From Hydrogenothermaceae bacterium (GTDB lineage: Bacteria; Aquificota; Aquificae; Hydrogenothermales; Hydrogenothermaceae): a stretch of DNA of 7,865 nucleotides. Within the stretch, counting starts at the first letter, position 1, and the number at the start of each line of letters is the position of its first letter. This document shows, in pieces, positions 1 to 7,056 of the stretch. The notes beneath the pieces are model-generated. The model saw only the letters and a list, made by a program, of their open reading frames with translations, was not told where the DNA came from and did not search any database. Made by a program: the position numbers and the translations under genes. The stretch lies in NCBI GenBank assembly GCA_026984415.1, contig JALSSE010000388.1, positions 1-7,865 of the forward strand, in the 5' to 3' direction.

Positions 1-688
1 AATAGACCCAGAAGTAATAAAAAGAAAAGCAATTGAAAAAGGATTGATTACAGAAGAACAAGCTGAAAATATGACAGATAAAGAAGCCTACGAAATCATA
101 TTTATGCCGGGATTTTCAACAGCAGAGCAAATAAGTGATGTATCTGGTAGAGGGGTAGGAATGGATGTTGTTGCTTCAACAATCCATTCTTTAAGGGGAA
201 ATATAGAAATAGACAGTGAGTTAGGTCACGGCACAAAAATTGTGATGAAACTCCCTCTAACAGTTGCGATAATCAGAACATTAATGGTAGGAATAAACGA
301 CAGAATTTTTGCTATTCCCCTTTACTCTGTTGTAGAGATTGTAAGGTACAACAAAGAAAATATAAAAAATGTAGGTAATTTCAAATCCTTTATGCTCAGG
401 GACGAAGTACATCTTTTATTCACTTTAAACGAGCTTTTTGAAATAGAAGATAAAAAAGAAAAAGAATTTATTGTAATTGTGAAAATTGGCGAAAAGAATA
501 TTGCAATTGCAATAGAAGACCTGTTTGGGGAAGAAGAAATAGTAATAAAACCATTAGGAGAACTTCTCAGTGATATTCCAGGTGTAGCTGGAGCAACAAT
601 AACAGGAGATGGAAGAGTTGTTTTAATTATAGATGCAAACTCTTTAATCAGTGATGTAAAAACTACATTTGCAGGGGTATTAGCATGA
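1..688 (+). CDS. cheA: Chemotaxis histidine kinase CheA, C-terminal part (5' end outside window)
   Basis: CheA autophosphorylates in response to chemoreceptor state and passes phosphate to CheY (and here probably CheV) at the cytoplasmic array. The frame is open from base 2, so about 228 C-terminal residues are visible. Counting from the first visible codon, they contain the F box (PGFSTA, 36-41), the G1 ATP-lid glycines (SGRGVGMDVV, 48-57) and the G2 box (GHGT, 75-78) of the P4 kinase domain. From about residue 85 to the end follows the CheW-like P5 domain that docks CheW and receptors, including the family signature PGVAGATITGDGRV before the last strand. The phosphotransfer His (P1), CheY-binding and dimerisation domains and the N box lie upstream and cannot be assessed. 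There is no C-terminal receiver fusion. The stop codon overlaps the cheW start (ATGA, 685-688), implying translational coupling. The identification is secure. Confidence 0.96.
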   Translation, partial: IDPEVIKRKAIEKGLITEEQAENMTDKEAYEIIFMPGFSTAEQISDVSGRGVGMDVVASTIHSLRGNIEIDSELGHGTKIVMKLPLTVAIIRTLMVGINDRIFAIPLYSVVEIVRYNKENIKNVGNFKSFMLRDEVHLLFTLNELFEIEDKKEKEFIVIVKIGEKNIAIAIEDLFGEEEIVIKPLGELLSDIPGVAGATITGDGRVVLIIDANSLISDVKTTFAGVLA

Positions 689-1203
689 GCCATACAAAAG
701 TATTAGGAATAAAAGAAGATTTGCAGGAAACACAAACAACAGAACAGAGGGTAATAACATTTAGACTTAACGAGGAACTGATTGGAATTGATATAAAAAG
801 TGTAATCAAAATAACAAAAAGTTTTGATATAACCCCTGTCCCAAAAACTCCCCATTTTATACTTGGAGTTATGAACCTGAGGGGAAATATAATTCCCATT
901 GTTTCCTTAAAAGAAAAATTAGGAATTCCCGAAACAAAAGATGAAAACTCTGATGAATTCACAATAGTAGTAATAGACACAGAACTTGGATATATAGGAG
1001 TTATTGTTGACAAAATAGAAGGGGCAACAGTAATAGATAAAAATGAAATTCTCCCTCCTCCTATGAACTCTGTTGGAATAGACCCAGAATTTTTAAAAGG
1101 TGTTGTCATGACATCAGAAGCAAGAAAGGAACTTTTAATCCTTTTAGATGTATCAAAAATTTTCAATAAAGAATCCTTAGATAAAGAGGGAAGAAAATGT
1201 TAA
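685..1203 (+). CDS. cheW: Chemotaxis adaptor protein CheW
   Basis: CheW is the cytoplasmic adaptor that links CheA P5 to the tips of chemoreceptors in signalling arrays. The protein has 172 residues. A poorly conserved N-terminal tail (1-20) precedes one CheW (SH3-like double barrel) domain at about 21-162. Visible family features are the NLRG motif at 64-67, whose Arg is the receptor-contact position in E. coli CheW, the following NIIPIVSL strand, a PPP turn near 124-126 and the closing strand LLILLDVSKIF (150-160). Length is normal for the family. The ATG overlaps the cheA stop by ATGA with a G-rich stretch (GGGG, 674-677) upstream, so this start is well supported. The 3' end overlaps the cheV start by 7 bp. 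The neighbouring CheV contains a second CheW domain, so this operon encodes two different couplers. Confidence 0.96.
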   Translation: MSHTKVLGIKEDLQETQTTEQRVITFRLNEELIGIDIKSVIKITKSFDITPVPKTPHFILGVMNLRGNIIPIVSLKEKLGIPETKDENSDEFTIVVIDTELGYIGVIVDKIEGATVIDKNEILPPPMNSVGIDPEFLKGVVMTSEARKELLILLDVSKIFNKESLDKEGRKC

Positions 1204-2162
1204 AGAAAAAAGAGAATTTACCAAAAATACTTGAAACAGGTTCTAATGAGCTTGAAATAATAGATTTCAGAATGTTTGAAAAATTAGATGACGACCTTAC
1301 ATACGAATGGATATTAGGGGTAAATGTTGCAAAGGTGAAAGAAGTAATTTTAAGACCAGACAACATAGTTAAATCCCCGGGAATGCCGCCAGAAGTAGAA
1401 GGGGTAGCAAAAATAAGGGGAGAAGTTGTACCAATAGTAAACCTTGCCCAGTGGATGAAAATAGAAGAACCAGAAAATGCAGGAAAATATGTAATAGTAA
1501 TGGAATTCTTAAGGGAAGTAGTTGGGGTAATAGTCCACGAAGCAAAAAGAATTAGAAGGATAAGGTGGAAAGATATAAAAAAACCCCCTGCCAGTGTTCA
1601 GGAAAAATTAGGTGGAAAAATAGTTGGGGTTATAGAAATAGAAGATGGAGAACTATTACTATTACTTGACTTTGAGGGTATTTTAGATGAATTAGGAATG
1701 ATTAAAATATTCGGTGTCAATGAAGAAGTATCAGAAAAAGAAGTAGAAAGAAAAGGTAAATTTGACATACTCATATTAGATGATAGTCCAGTAGCAAGAA
1801 AAATAATAAAAAGAATCCTTTTAAAAGACGGACATACGGTCCACGAAGTTGAAAACGGTATAGAAGGAATTGAATTTCTTAATAACCTTTTAGAAAGGGC
1901 AAAATCTGAAGGAAAGGACTTAACAGACTATATCCAATTGATAATAAGTGATATTGAAATGCCGGGTATGGATGGATTGACATTTACAAGAAAAATAAAA
2001 GAACATCCAGAATTTTCAAAAATCCCTGTAATTATAAATACTTCTTTAAGTGATAAAGCAACAGTAGATAAAAGTAAATTTGTTGGAGCAGATGCCCATT
2101 TAGTTAAATTTGACGCTCCTGATTTAATACATTTAGTCCACGAATATGCAATAAAAAAATAA
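1197..2162 (+). CDS. cheV: Chemotaxis coupling protein CheV (CheW domain + receiver domain)
   Basis: CheV couples receptors to CheA like CheW but carries a phosphorylatable receiver that can tune coupling or act as a phosphate sink. The protein has 321 residues. The CheW domain covers about 20-168, and the receiver about 188-321. In the receiver I see the acidic pair D195/D196, phospho-acceptor D252 (in SDIEMPGMDG), the Thr/Ser switch region NTS (281-283) and the conserved Lys K304 (in HLVKF). The last motif uses KF rather than the usual KP, which is common in CheV. The loop around 230-247 (ERAKSEGKDLTDY) is a typical CheV insertion. In the CheW domain the usual NLRG is KIRG (72-75): the Arg is kept, the Asn replaced. 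The start ATG lies inside the cheW 3' end and has GAGGG at 1186-1190. Length and domain order match the family. Confidence 0.95.
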   Translation: MLKKKENLPKILETGSNELEIIDFRMFEKLDDDLTYEWILGVNVAKVKEVILRPDNIVKSPGMPPEVEGVAKIRGEVVPIVNLAQWMKIEEPENAGKYVIVMEFLREVVGVIVHEAKRIRRIRWKDIKKPPASVQEKLGGKIVGVIEIEDGELLLLLDFEGILDELGMIKIFGVNEEVSEKEVERKGKFDILILDDSPVARKIIKRILLKDGHTVHEVENGIEGIEFLNNLLERAKSEGKDLTDYIQLIISDIEMPGMDGLTFTRKIKEHPEFSKIPVIINTSLSDKATVDKSKFVGADAHLVKFDAPDLIHLVHEYAIKK

Positions 2163-2168
2163 ATATAT

Positions 2169-2174
2169 AGGAGG
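2169..2174 (+). promoter_or_regulatory. Strong ribosome binding site of cheY
   Basis: AGGAGG ends five bases before the cheY ATG at 2180. It is a full anti-16S match in the 17-base cheV-cheY gap, and stronger than the sites of cheW and cheV. This fits a need for higher CheY than coupler levels; that reading is inference. Confidence 0.85.
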
Positions 2175-2179
2175 ATACC

Positions 2180-2584
2180 ATGCCTTTACCAAGCACAGAT
2201 ATAAAAATACTTGTAGTTGATGATATGGCAACCATGCGGAGAATAATCAAAAGTTTATTAGAACAGTTAGGATTTAAAAACATTGATGAAGCAGAAGACG
2301 GACAGGTTGCATTAAAGAAATTGAGAGAAGGAAGTTATGATTTCGTGATAACAGACTGGAACATGCCTAACATGACAGGATTAGAGCTTGTACAGAATAT
2401 AAGAAGTGATGGAGAACTAAAACATCTTCCTGTTCTGATGGTTACAGCAGAGGCTAAAAAAGAAAACGTTATAGCAGCTATAAAAGCAGGTGTAAACAAC
2501 TACGTTGTCAAACCTTTTACAGCAGAAACTCTAAAAGAAAAAATTGAAAAAATATTTGATTCTTTAAGTCAAGCAGCAAAATAA
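2180..2584 (+). CDS. cheY: Chemotaxis response regulator CheY
   Basis: CheY is a single-domain receiver that, once phosphorylated by CheA, diffuses to the flagellar motor switch (FliM) and changes rotation. The protein has 134 residues and is one receiver domain from end to end. The active site is complete: D14 and D15 bind the metal, D59 (in TDWNMP) accepts the phosphate, T89 and Y108 are the switch residues and K111 (in VVKPF) is the invariant Lys. The segments DWNMPNM and [15 protein letters not shown] are nearly identical to E. coli CheY as I remember it, which separates it from Spo0F/PilG-type receivers. The usual Asp of the MDG motif is Thr here (MTG, 65-67), a minor change. There is no output domain. 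The gene sits between cheV and the receptor gene. No cheZ is visible, so how CheY-P is dephosphorylated is not shown by this window. Confidence 0.95.
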   Translation: MPLPSTDIKILVVDDMATMRRIIKSLLEQLGFKNIDEAEDGQVALKKLREGSYDFVITDWNMPNMTGLELVQNIRSDGELKHLPVLMVTAEAKKENVIAAIKAGVNNYVVKPFTAETLKEKIEKIFDSLSQAAK

Positions 2585-2586
2585 AC

Positions 2587-2592
2587 AGGAGG
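2587..2592 (+). promoter_or_regulatory. Ribosome binding site deciding the receptor start
   Basis: AGGAGG lies eight bases before the ATG at 2601. It settles that start against the in-frame ATG ten codons later (Met11), which has no comparable site. It lies just after the cheY stop. Confidence 0.85.
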
Positions 2593-2600
2593 AAGCAACA

Positions 2601-4505
2601 ATGGGAATTTTTGGGTGTAAAGATGTATATATGGTTGTTGATAGATTAAAAGAAGAACTGGCAAAAAAAGAAGCACTTATTGAAGATTTAGAACAGCAAG
2701 TAAGAGAAAAAACAGGAGAAATAGATTTTCTAAACGAACAGTTAGATGAAAAAGAGAAAAAAATACTGAACCTGATTGAACAGTTAAACCAGAAGGAAGA
2801 TTTTTCAATAAAACTAAAGGAAGATTTGGAAAATCTTCAAAAACAGGTGAAAGACCTGAAGAACAGAGCCCACGAAGGATGGGAGATTTTAGATTATTTA
2901 CAGTCTGAAGGAATATTCATTGCAAGCCCAGAATTCAAACCGGGTCAGGATGGAAATGAACTGATTTATGTAAATAAAAGAGGAAGGGATATTTTAAATA
3001 AAATTGGAAGTGAAATAAATAGGGTTTTTGGATACAATATGGACTGGTCAAATCCTATTGGAATCTCAATACACAAATTCCACAAAAATCCTGAAAGAAT
3101 TAAAGAACTATTTAAACAGTTAAGACCAGGAGAAGTTAAGAAAAATGCAGACATAAATGTTGGTGATTTTATAATAGAGTCTTACAGATTTGCTGTTACT
3201 GATGACGAAGGAAAAATTGTTGGATACGCATCTACGTGGAGAGATGCAACAGCAGACAGAAAATTAGATGATGTTTTCTATAAATCATCTCCTAAAGTAA
3301 CTGAAGCAATTTACCTTTCTTCAGTTGTAGGTGGAAATACTTATAGACTCAGAAATAGGCTCGGTGTATTTAAACACGAATTGGAACAAATACTTCACGC
3401 AATAGACGAAATAAATATTTCTATAAACGACCTTGCAAACTCAAACCTTGAAATACTAAACTCCCAGAAAGAAGTAACAAACTTGGTAGAAAAAGGAGAA
3501 GAAGCAATAGATAAATCTGTTGAAAGCATAGCAAAATCTGCTGAGGTTATGGATAAACTTGCAGAATCTACAGACCAGCTGAAGAAAAGAATAAGCCGTG
3601 TTGATAATGTATTAAATGTAATACTTGAAATAACAGAGCAGACAAACCTTTTAGCCCTTAATGCAGCAATAGAAGCTGCAAGAGCAGGGGAAGTTGGAAG
3701 GGGTTTTGCAGTAGTTGCAGATGAAGTAAGAAAATTAGCAGAAAAAACTTCAAACAGTGCAAATGACATAAGGAATGTAATAATGTCTATCGTTGAAGAA
3801 ATGGACAATACATCACAGGAAGTTGATAATGCAAAAAGTATAGTCCAAAACACAGTTGATTTAGCAGCAGCAGTAACAGAGGTATTTTCCAAAATAAAAG
3901 AGGCAAATCATGATATGTTTGATATGATTTCAAGGCAAACAGCAGCAACAGAAGAGCAATCTCAGGTTATTGCAACAGTTTCTGAAAATACAAGAACCCT
4001 CGGAAAAGGAATTGAACAGGTTTCATTGGTTGCTGAATCTTTAGACAAGATTGCATTTGACAGTGTAAATAATGGAACAGAAGCATGGGATTTACTATCG
4101 CAACTAAAAGAAGGAATAGATGTAGAGCTGTTAAAAAGAATTGTTGACCATGCTAACTGGATGGAAAATGTGGCAAAAACAATAGAAGGTAATATGGATT
4201 GGACACCTACAGACCATACCCAGTGTAAGTTAGGTAAGTGGTACTACAGTAATGGGCTAAAAGATGTTGAAAAATACGGAGAGGAAGCTGTAAAAATATT
4301 TAAAGAGATGGAACCTGCCCACGCAAAAATCCATAAACTTGGAATTGAAGCAATAGAAAAACATAAAGAAGGTAAAACTGAAGAATCATATCAGGCTGTC
4401 TGTGATATGCTTGATTCTTCACAGGAAATAATAGACTACTTAATTAAACTTTACACAATAATTTCATCTAAAAAACAAAAAGAAGTTATGGGTGGAGAAA
4501 GATGA
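2601..4505 (+). CDS. Soluble methyl-accepting chemotaxis protein: coiled coil, PAS domain, signalling hairpin, C-terminal CZB zinc domain
   Basis: This is a cytoplasmic chemoreceptor that should drive CheA/CheW through its hairpin tip. It has 634 residues and no hydrophobic membrane segment. Domains in order: a Lys/Glu/Leu coiled coil (about 12-90); a PAS-like sensor (about 95-222) ending in WRDAT; a long helical MCP signalling domain (about 255-500) with the canonical tip at 346-381 ([19 protein letters not shown] onward); and a CZB domain (about 510-617). The CZB metal ligands are all present: H517 (HANW), C542 (CKLGKW), H574 and H578 (HAKIH). Their spacing fits the CZB core pattern exactly as I recall it. 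A typical methylation-helix segment ([10 protein letters not shown], 447-456) is present, but no C-terminal CheR/CheB tether pentapeptide. The architecture resembles Helicobacter TlpD, where CZB zinc/thiol chemistry is linked to oxidant and metal sensing; here the extra PAS suggests a second input. The ligand cannot be told from sequence. Its stop overlaps the next gene by ATGA. Confidence 0.93.
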   Translation: MGIFGCKDVYMVVDRLKEELAKKEALIEDLEQQVREKTGEIDFLNEQLDEKEKKILNLIEQLNQKEDFSIKLKEDLENLQKQVKDLKNRAHEGWEILDYLQSEGIFIASPEFKPGQDGNELIYVNKRGRDILNKIGSEINRVFGYNMDWSNPIGISIHKFHKNPERIKELFKQLRPGEVKKNADINVGDFIIESYRFAVTDDEGKIVGYASTWRDATADRKLDDVFYKSSPKVTEAIYLSSVVGGNTYRLRNRLGVFKHELEQILHAIDEINISINDLANSNLEILNSQKEVTNLVEKGEEAIDKSVESIAKSAEVMDKLAESTDQLKKRISRVDNVLNVILEITEQTNLLALNAAIEAARAGEVGRGFAVVADEVRKLAEKTSNSANDIRNVIMSIVEEMDNTSQEVDNAKSIVQNTVDLAAAVTEVFSKIKEANHDMFDMISRQTAATEEQSQVIATVSENTRTLGKGIEQVSLVAESLDKIAFDSVNNGTEAWDLLSQLKEGIDVELLKRIVDHANWMENVAKTIEGNMDWTPTDHTQCKLGKWYYSNGLKDVEKYGEEAVKIFKEMEPAHAKIHKLGIEAIEKHKEGKTEESYQAVCDMLDSSQEIIDYLIKLYTIISSKKQKEVMGGER

Positions 4506-5893
4506 GAAAAACAAAAGTAGCTCCAAAAAATGTTGAAAGGGAATTTGGTATAGACGAGATATTTTTTTCAACAACTGACTTAAAAGGAATTATCCAGTAT
4601 GGGAATGAAGTTTTTACAAGGTTAAGTGGATACGAATTTGAAGAGATTGTAGGCTCTCCCCACAATATAGTAAGACATCCAGATATGCCAAAGATAATAT
4701 TTAAACTCCTGTGGGATTATATACAGTCTGGAAAACCTATTGTAGCTTATGTTAAAAATATGGCAAAAGATGGCACTTACTACTGGGTTGTTGCTGCTGT
4801 TTTTCCAATTTTTGATAGGAGAGGAAATAAGCAAAAATATCTGTCTATCAGGATAAAACCTACAAGTGAAATTTTTAATTTAATACCAGACCTTTATAAA
4901 AAACTTCTTGAAGTAGAAAAGGAAAGTGGAGTTGAAGCGTCTTTTGAATATCTACAGAAATTTTTAAAGGAAAAAGGTTTTAGAGATTACGACGATTTTA
5001 TGAAAGTAGCCCTTGAAGAAGAAATTAAGAGCAGAGAAAATATAGTTGGAGAAAAAGAAATTGATATTTACAAAGTAAGACTGAACTCTAATGACCCGAT
5101 TTTACAGAAGTTTGAAAGGATGAAAATTATATCAGATAGAATGTATACAGAATTTAACGAAGCATTTAAAGAGCTTGAAAAGTATATAGAGCTTAAAAAT
5201 GAACTTCAGGAAAAAGCAAATTTTATATCAGAACTTGCAGAAGATATAATCCTTTTATCTCTAAACGCATCAATAGAATCTTACAAAGTAAAAGATGTAG
5301 GTGTTTCTTTTTCAGTTTTATCTAAAGAAATGAGGGAAAACACAACATTAATAGAAAGAAATATGAAAAAAATGGTTAAAACTATTGAAGAGATAACAAA
5401 AGAATTAGAGGGAAATGCATTAAATATTAACTATGTTAAACTTCAAAGTAATATGATTGAAGCCTTTGCAAATGAAATTATTGATTCTGGAGATAGCTCA
5501 AATGCTGATATGCTGAAAAGCAACTTACTTGATTTAATCAATCTGATGAAAGATTACCTTTCAAATATTAATGGACTTTTAAAAGGTTTAAACAAATCCC
5601 TTGTAAAAATATCAAATGAGATAAACAACCTTGAAATGTTAATAAAAAGATTAAATTTCATTCACACAAACGGAATTATTGAATCTGCCCATTTCGTAGA
5701 ATCTGGACAGGGATTTGTAATTTTATTTTCACAGATGAGTGAGCTGGTTAACTCTGCAAAATCACAGATAGAAAATCTTTCATATAACCTTAAAGACAGG
5801 ATAGAAAACAGTAAAAAAATAAATAAATTTGTTGATTCTTCTATTTACGATATACAAAAAATAGAACTTATCCTTGATGAAATCAATGTTTAA
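4502..5893 (+). CDS. Aer-type PAS protein with two degenerate chemoreceptor-like signalling hairpins
   Basis: This 463-residue protein has no membrane segment. Residues 17-122 form a PAS domain very like that of the aerotaxis receptor Aer: FFSTTDLKG (21-29), [12 protein letters not shown] (53-64), VKN (84-86), YYWV (93-96) and LSIR (114-117). Aer uses this domain to bind FAD and sense redox; R58, H59 and D61 match its R57/H58/D60, but the Trp at Aer position 79 is Ile80 here. A conserved-looking linker (about 123-196) follows. Residues 197-463 are almost entirely predicted helix. Two segments, 251-281 and 386-416, align without gaps to the signalling tip of the upstream receptor (13/31 and 9/31 identical by my count), with tip Arg changed to Lys and His. 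No standard MCP tip is present. GGAG at 4494-4497 and the ATGA overlap with the receptor gene fix the start and suggest coupled expression. The likely role is redox or energy input to the array, but whether it engages CheA/CheW or another partner is open. Confidence 0.85.
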   Translation: MRKTKVAPKNVEREFGIDEIFFSTTDLKGIIQYGNEVFTRLSGYEFEEIVGSPHNIVRHPDMPKIIFKLLWDYIQSGKPIVAYVKNMAKDGTYYWVVAAVFPIFDRRGNKQKYLSIRIKPTSEIFNLIPDLYKKLLEVEKESGVEASFEYLQKFLKEKGFRDYDDFMKVALEEEIKSRENIVGEKEIDIYKVRLNSNDPILQKFERMKIISDRMYTEFNEAFKELEKYIELKNELQEKANFISELAEDIILLSLNASIESYKVKDVGVSFSVLSKEMRENTTLIERNMKKMVKTIEEITKELEGNALNINYVKLQSNMIEAFANEIIDSGDSSNADMLKSNLLDLINLMKDYLSNINGLLKGLNKSLVKISNEINNLEMLIKRLNFIHTNGIIESAHFVESGQGFVILFSQMSELVNSAKSQIENLSYNLKDRIENSKKINKFVDSSIYDIQKIELILDEINV

Positions 5894-5921
5894 GGCTGGT
5901 TAGATTATAGACCAGCCTTTT
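5892..5921. terminator. Stem-loop terminator shared by convergent genes
   Basis: AAGGCTGGT (5892-5900) pairs perfectly with ACCAGCCTT (5911-5919) around a 10-base loop, followed by TTTT (5918-5921) on the plus strand. It closes the chemotaxis operon. On the minus strand the same stem forms at the end of the dgt mRNA, but the following sequence (TTAAACATTG) is poor in U, so termination there is likely weaker. The stem overlaps the stop codon of the PAS-protein gene and the last codons of dgt. The call rests on the dyad and position; the short T tract keeps confidence moderate. Confidence 0.7.
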
Positions 5922-6934
5922 GGTATAAAAATTTTTTCATAGGTTTTTATAGCAAATCTATCAGTCATTCCTGCAACATAATCAACAGAAGCCTGTTCAG
6001 GTGGATATTCTCCCCATAAATTTAAATATTTTTCATAGTAGGGAATTTCATGGTAGTTATCAAGGTAATACTCATAAAGTGCTTTTACTATTCCTTTTCC
6101 TTTTTCAAGCTCTTTTACAACAGGTTCAGAAAGATAAACTTTATCAAAAAGCCAGTCCCTCAGGTCATACATTGCATTGTATATTTTCTCATCCATTACT
6201 ATGTGCTGATAATTGTTTTCAATAGTTTCGTTTATTACACTGTAAACGATAGTTTTTATCCTTTCAGATTTTGTATTTCCTAAAATTTTTTTTGTATGTT
6301 CTGGTATGTCTTTGTCTTCAACTATTTTAGCCCTTACAGCATCTTCCAAGTCGTGGTTTATATATGCAATTTTATCTGCAAGTCTTACTATTTCTCCTTC
6401 TAAAGTTTTTGGCATATTCCCTTCAGCTATGAGAGGGGATTTTCCTTTACTGTGTTTTAAAATCCCATCCTTTACCTCTACTGTAAGGTTCAGACCTTTT
6501 CCATCGTTTGCTAATTTTTCAACAACCCTCAAACTCTGCCTTGAGTGGTGGTAGCTTGTTTTTCCTTCTCTTAAAATAAATTCTCCTGCATGACCAAAAG
6601 GGGTGTGTCCTAAATCGTGTCCTAAAACTATAGCTTCAACAAGGTCTTCATTAAGCCTTAATGCCCTTGCGATAGTCCTTCCAATCTGTGCAACTTCCAG
6701 AGTATGTGTCATTCTTGTTCTGTAATGGTCTCCTTCAGGGGACATAAAAACCTGTGTTTTATGTTTTAACCTTCTAAATGGTTTAGAATGGAGTATCCTG
6801 TCCCTATCCCTCTGGAATTTTGTTCTTATTTCACACTCTTTTTCAAATTCTGACCTTTTAGCTTCTCTACTTTTTGAAGCCCTTGGATGTAATATTTTGT
6901 ATTCTAAATCTTCAGTTTGTTCTCTTATTTTCAA
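5900..6934 (-). CDS. dgt: dGTP triphosphohydrolase (dGTPase) family HD-domain protein
   Basis: The family hydrolyses dNTPs, classically dGTP, to the deoxynucleoside and triphosphate, affecting dNTP pools and mutation rate. This 344-residue protein has the full metal-binding HD set: H77 (RMTHTLEVAQ), H106-D107 (LGHDLGHTPFGHAGE) and D187 (RLADKIAYINHD). The N-terminal signature RDRDRILHSKPFRRLKHKTQVF begins at 42. Length fits the short dGTPase-like subfamily, which includes an Aquifex aeolicus member of known structure, rather than the about 500-residue E. coli Dgt. Substrate preference and activator dependence vary in this subfamily and cannot be read from sequence. The start is TTG (6934-6932) with GGAG upstream; the next Met (64) would remove the conserved N-terminus. 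It is convergent with the chemotaxis operon, with a 6-bp gap, and divergent from the exported-protein gene. I see no functional link to chemotaxis. Confidence 0.93.
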   Translation of the reverse strand: MKIREQTEDLEYKILHPRASKSREAKRSEFEKECEIRTKFQRDRDRILHSKPFRRLKHKTQVFMSPEGDHYRTRMTHTLEVAQIGRTIARALRLNEDLVEAIVLGHDLGHTPFGHAGEFILREGKTSYHHSRQSLRVVEKLANDGKGLNLTVEVKDGILKHSKGKSPLIAEGNMPKTLEGEIVRLADKIAYINHDLEDAVRAKIVEDKDIPEHTKKILGNTKSERIKTIVYSVINETIENNYQHIVMDEKIYNAMYDLRDWLFDKVYLSEPVVKELEKGKGIVKALYEYYLDNYHEIPYYEKYLNLWGEYPPEQASVDYVAGMTDRFAIKTYEKIFIPKGWSII

Positions 6935-6940
6935 TTTTAA

Positions 6941-6946
6941 TTCTCC
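6941..6946 (-). promoter_or_regulatory. Ribosome binding site for the TTG start of dgt
   Basis: Read on the minus strand, GGAGAA lies here; its GGAG core (6946-6943) is eight bases before the TTG at 6934-6932. It supports the TTG start, for which no nearby ATG alternative exists. Confidence 0.7.
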
Positions 6947-6983
6947 GTTTATTTTCTGTTCGATACGTGGACTATTACAGTTT

Positions 6984-7027
6984 AAATTAAAATTTTAGTT
7001 TGAAAGTTCAATACTTTTTATTAAATT
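6984..7027. promoter_or_regulatory. Putative divergent promoter pair over a TTGAA-AG-TTCAA dyad
   Basis: This is the core of the 122-bp divergent intergenic region (6935-7056), which holds no other gene that I can see. Plus strand: TTGAAA (7000-7005), 16-base spacer, TAAATT (7022-7027), placing transcription start about 20-25 bases before the ATG at 7057. Minus strand: TTGAAC (7011-7006), 16-base spacer, TAATTT (6989-6984), reading into dgt. The two -35-like boxes overlap and together make the inverted repeat TTGAA-AG-TTCAA (7000-7011). The region is very A+T-rich, so such boxes occur by chance easily; the call rests mainly on location and symmetry. Confidence 0.4.
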
Positions 7028-7043
7028 ATTTTCCAAAAAATCT

Positions 7044-7050
7044 GGAGGGG
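7044..7050 (+). promoter_or_regulatory. Ribosome binding site of the exported-protein gene
   Basis: GGAGGGG lies here; its GGAGG core ends eight bases before the ATG at 7057. Together with the signal peptide that begins right at this ATG, it fixes the start of the incomplete gene at the window edge. Confidence 0.8.
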
Positions 7051-7056
7051 ATTATT

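Noticed and set aside
44..46. TTG at 44 as the start of a separate short protein
   Set aside because: The frame is open upstream to the window edge and those codons (IDPEVIKRKAIEKG) fit the CheA kinase domain, so it is an internal Leu codon of a truncated-by-window gene.
663..1166. A 167-codon open frame on the minus strand across cheW
   Set aside because: It is antisense to an unmistakable cheW and its translation resembles no known protein; such shadows are expected opposite purine-rich genes.
2631..2633. Alternative start (Met11) for the soluble receptor
   Set aside because: The AGGAGG at 2587-2592 is correctly spaced for 2601 and not for 2631.
3395..3892. A 165-codon open frame on the minus strand inside the receptor gene
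   Set aside because: It is antisense to the strongly conserved signalling domain, its translation is Ser/Phe/Ile-rich and low in complexity, and no ribosome binding site or family resemblance is seen. It is a shadow of the A-rich coding strand.
2601..5893. Membrane-spanning segments in the two sensor proteins
   Set aside because: I scanned both translations for runs of about 20 hydrophobic residues and found none; both look cytoplasmic.
6001..6554. Several short plus-strand frames opposite dgt
   Set aside because: They overlap the conserved dGTPase reading frame, lack good ribosome binding sites and give Phe/Ser-rich translations typical of antisense shadows.
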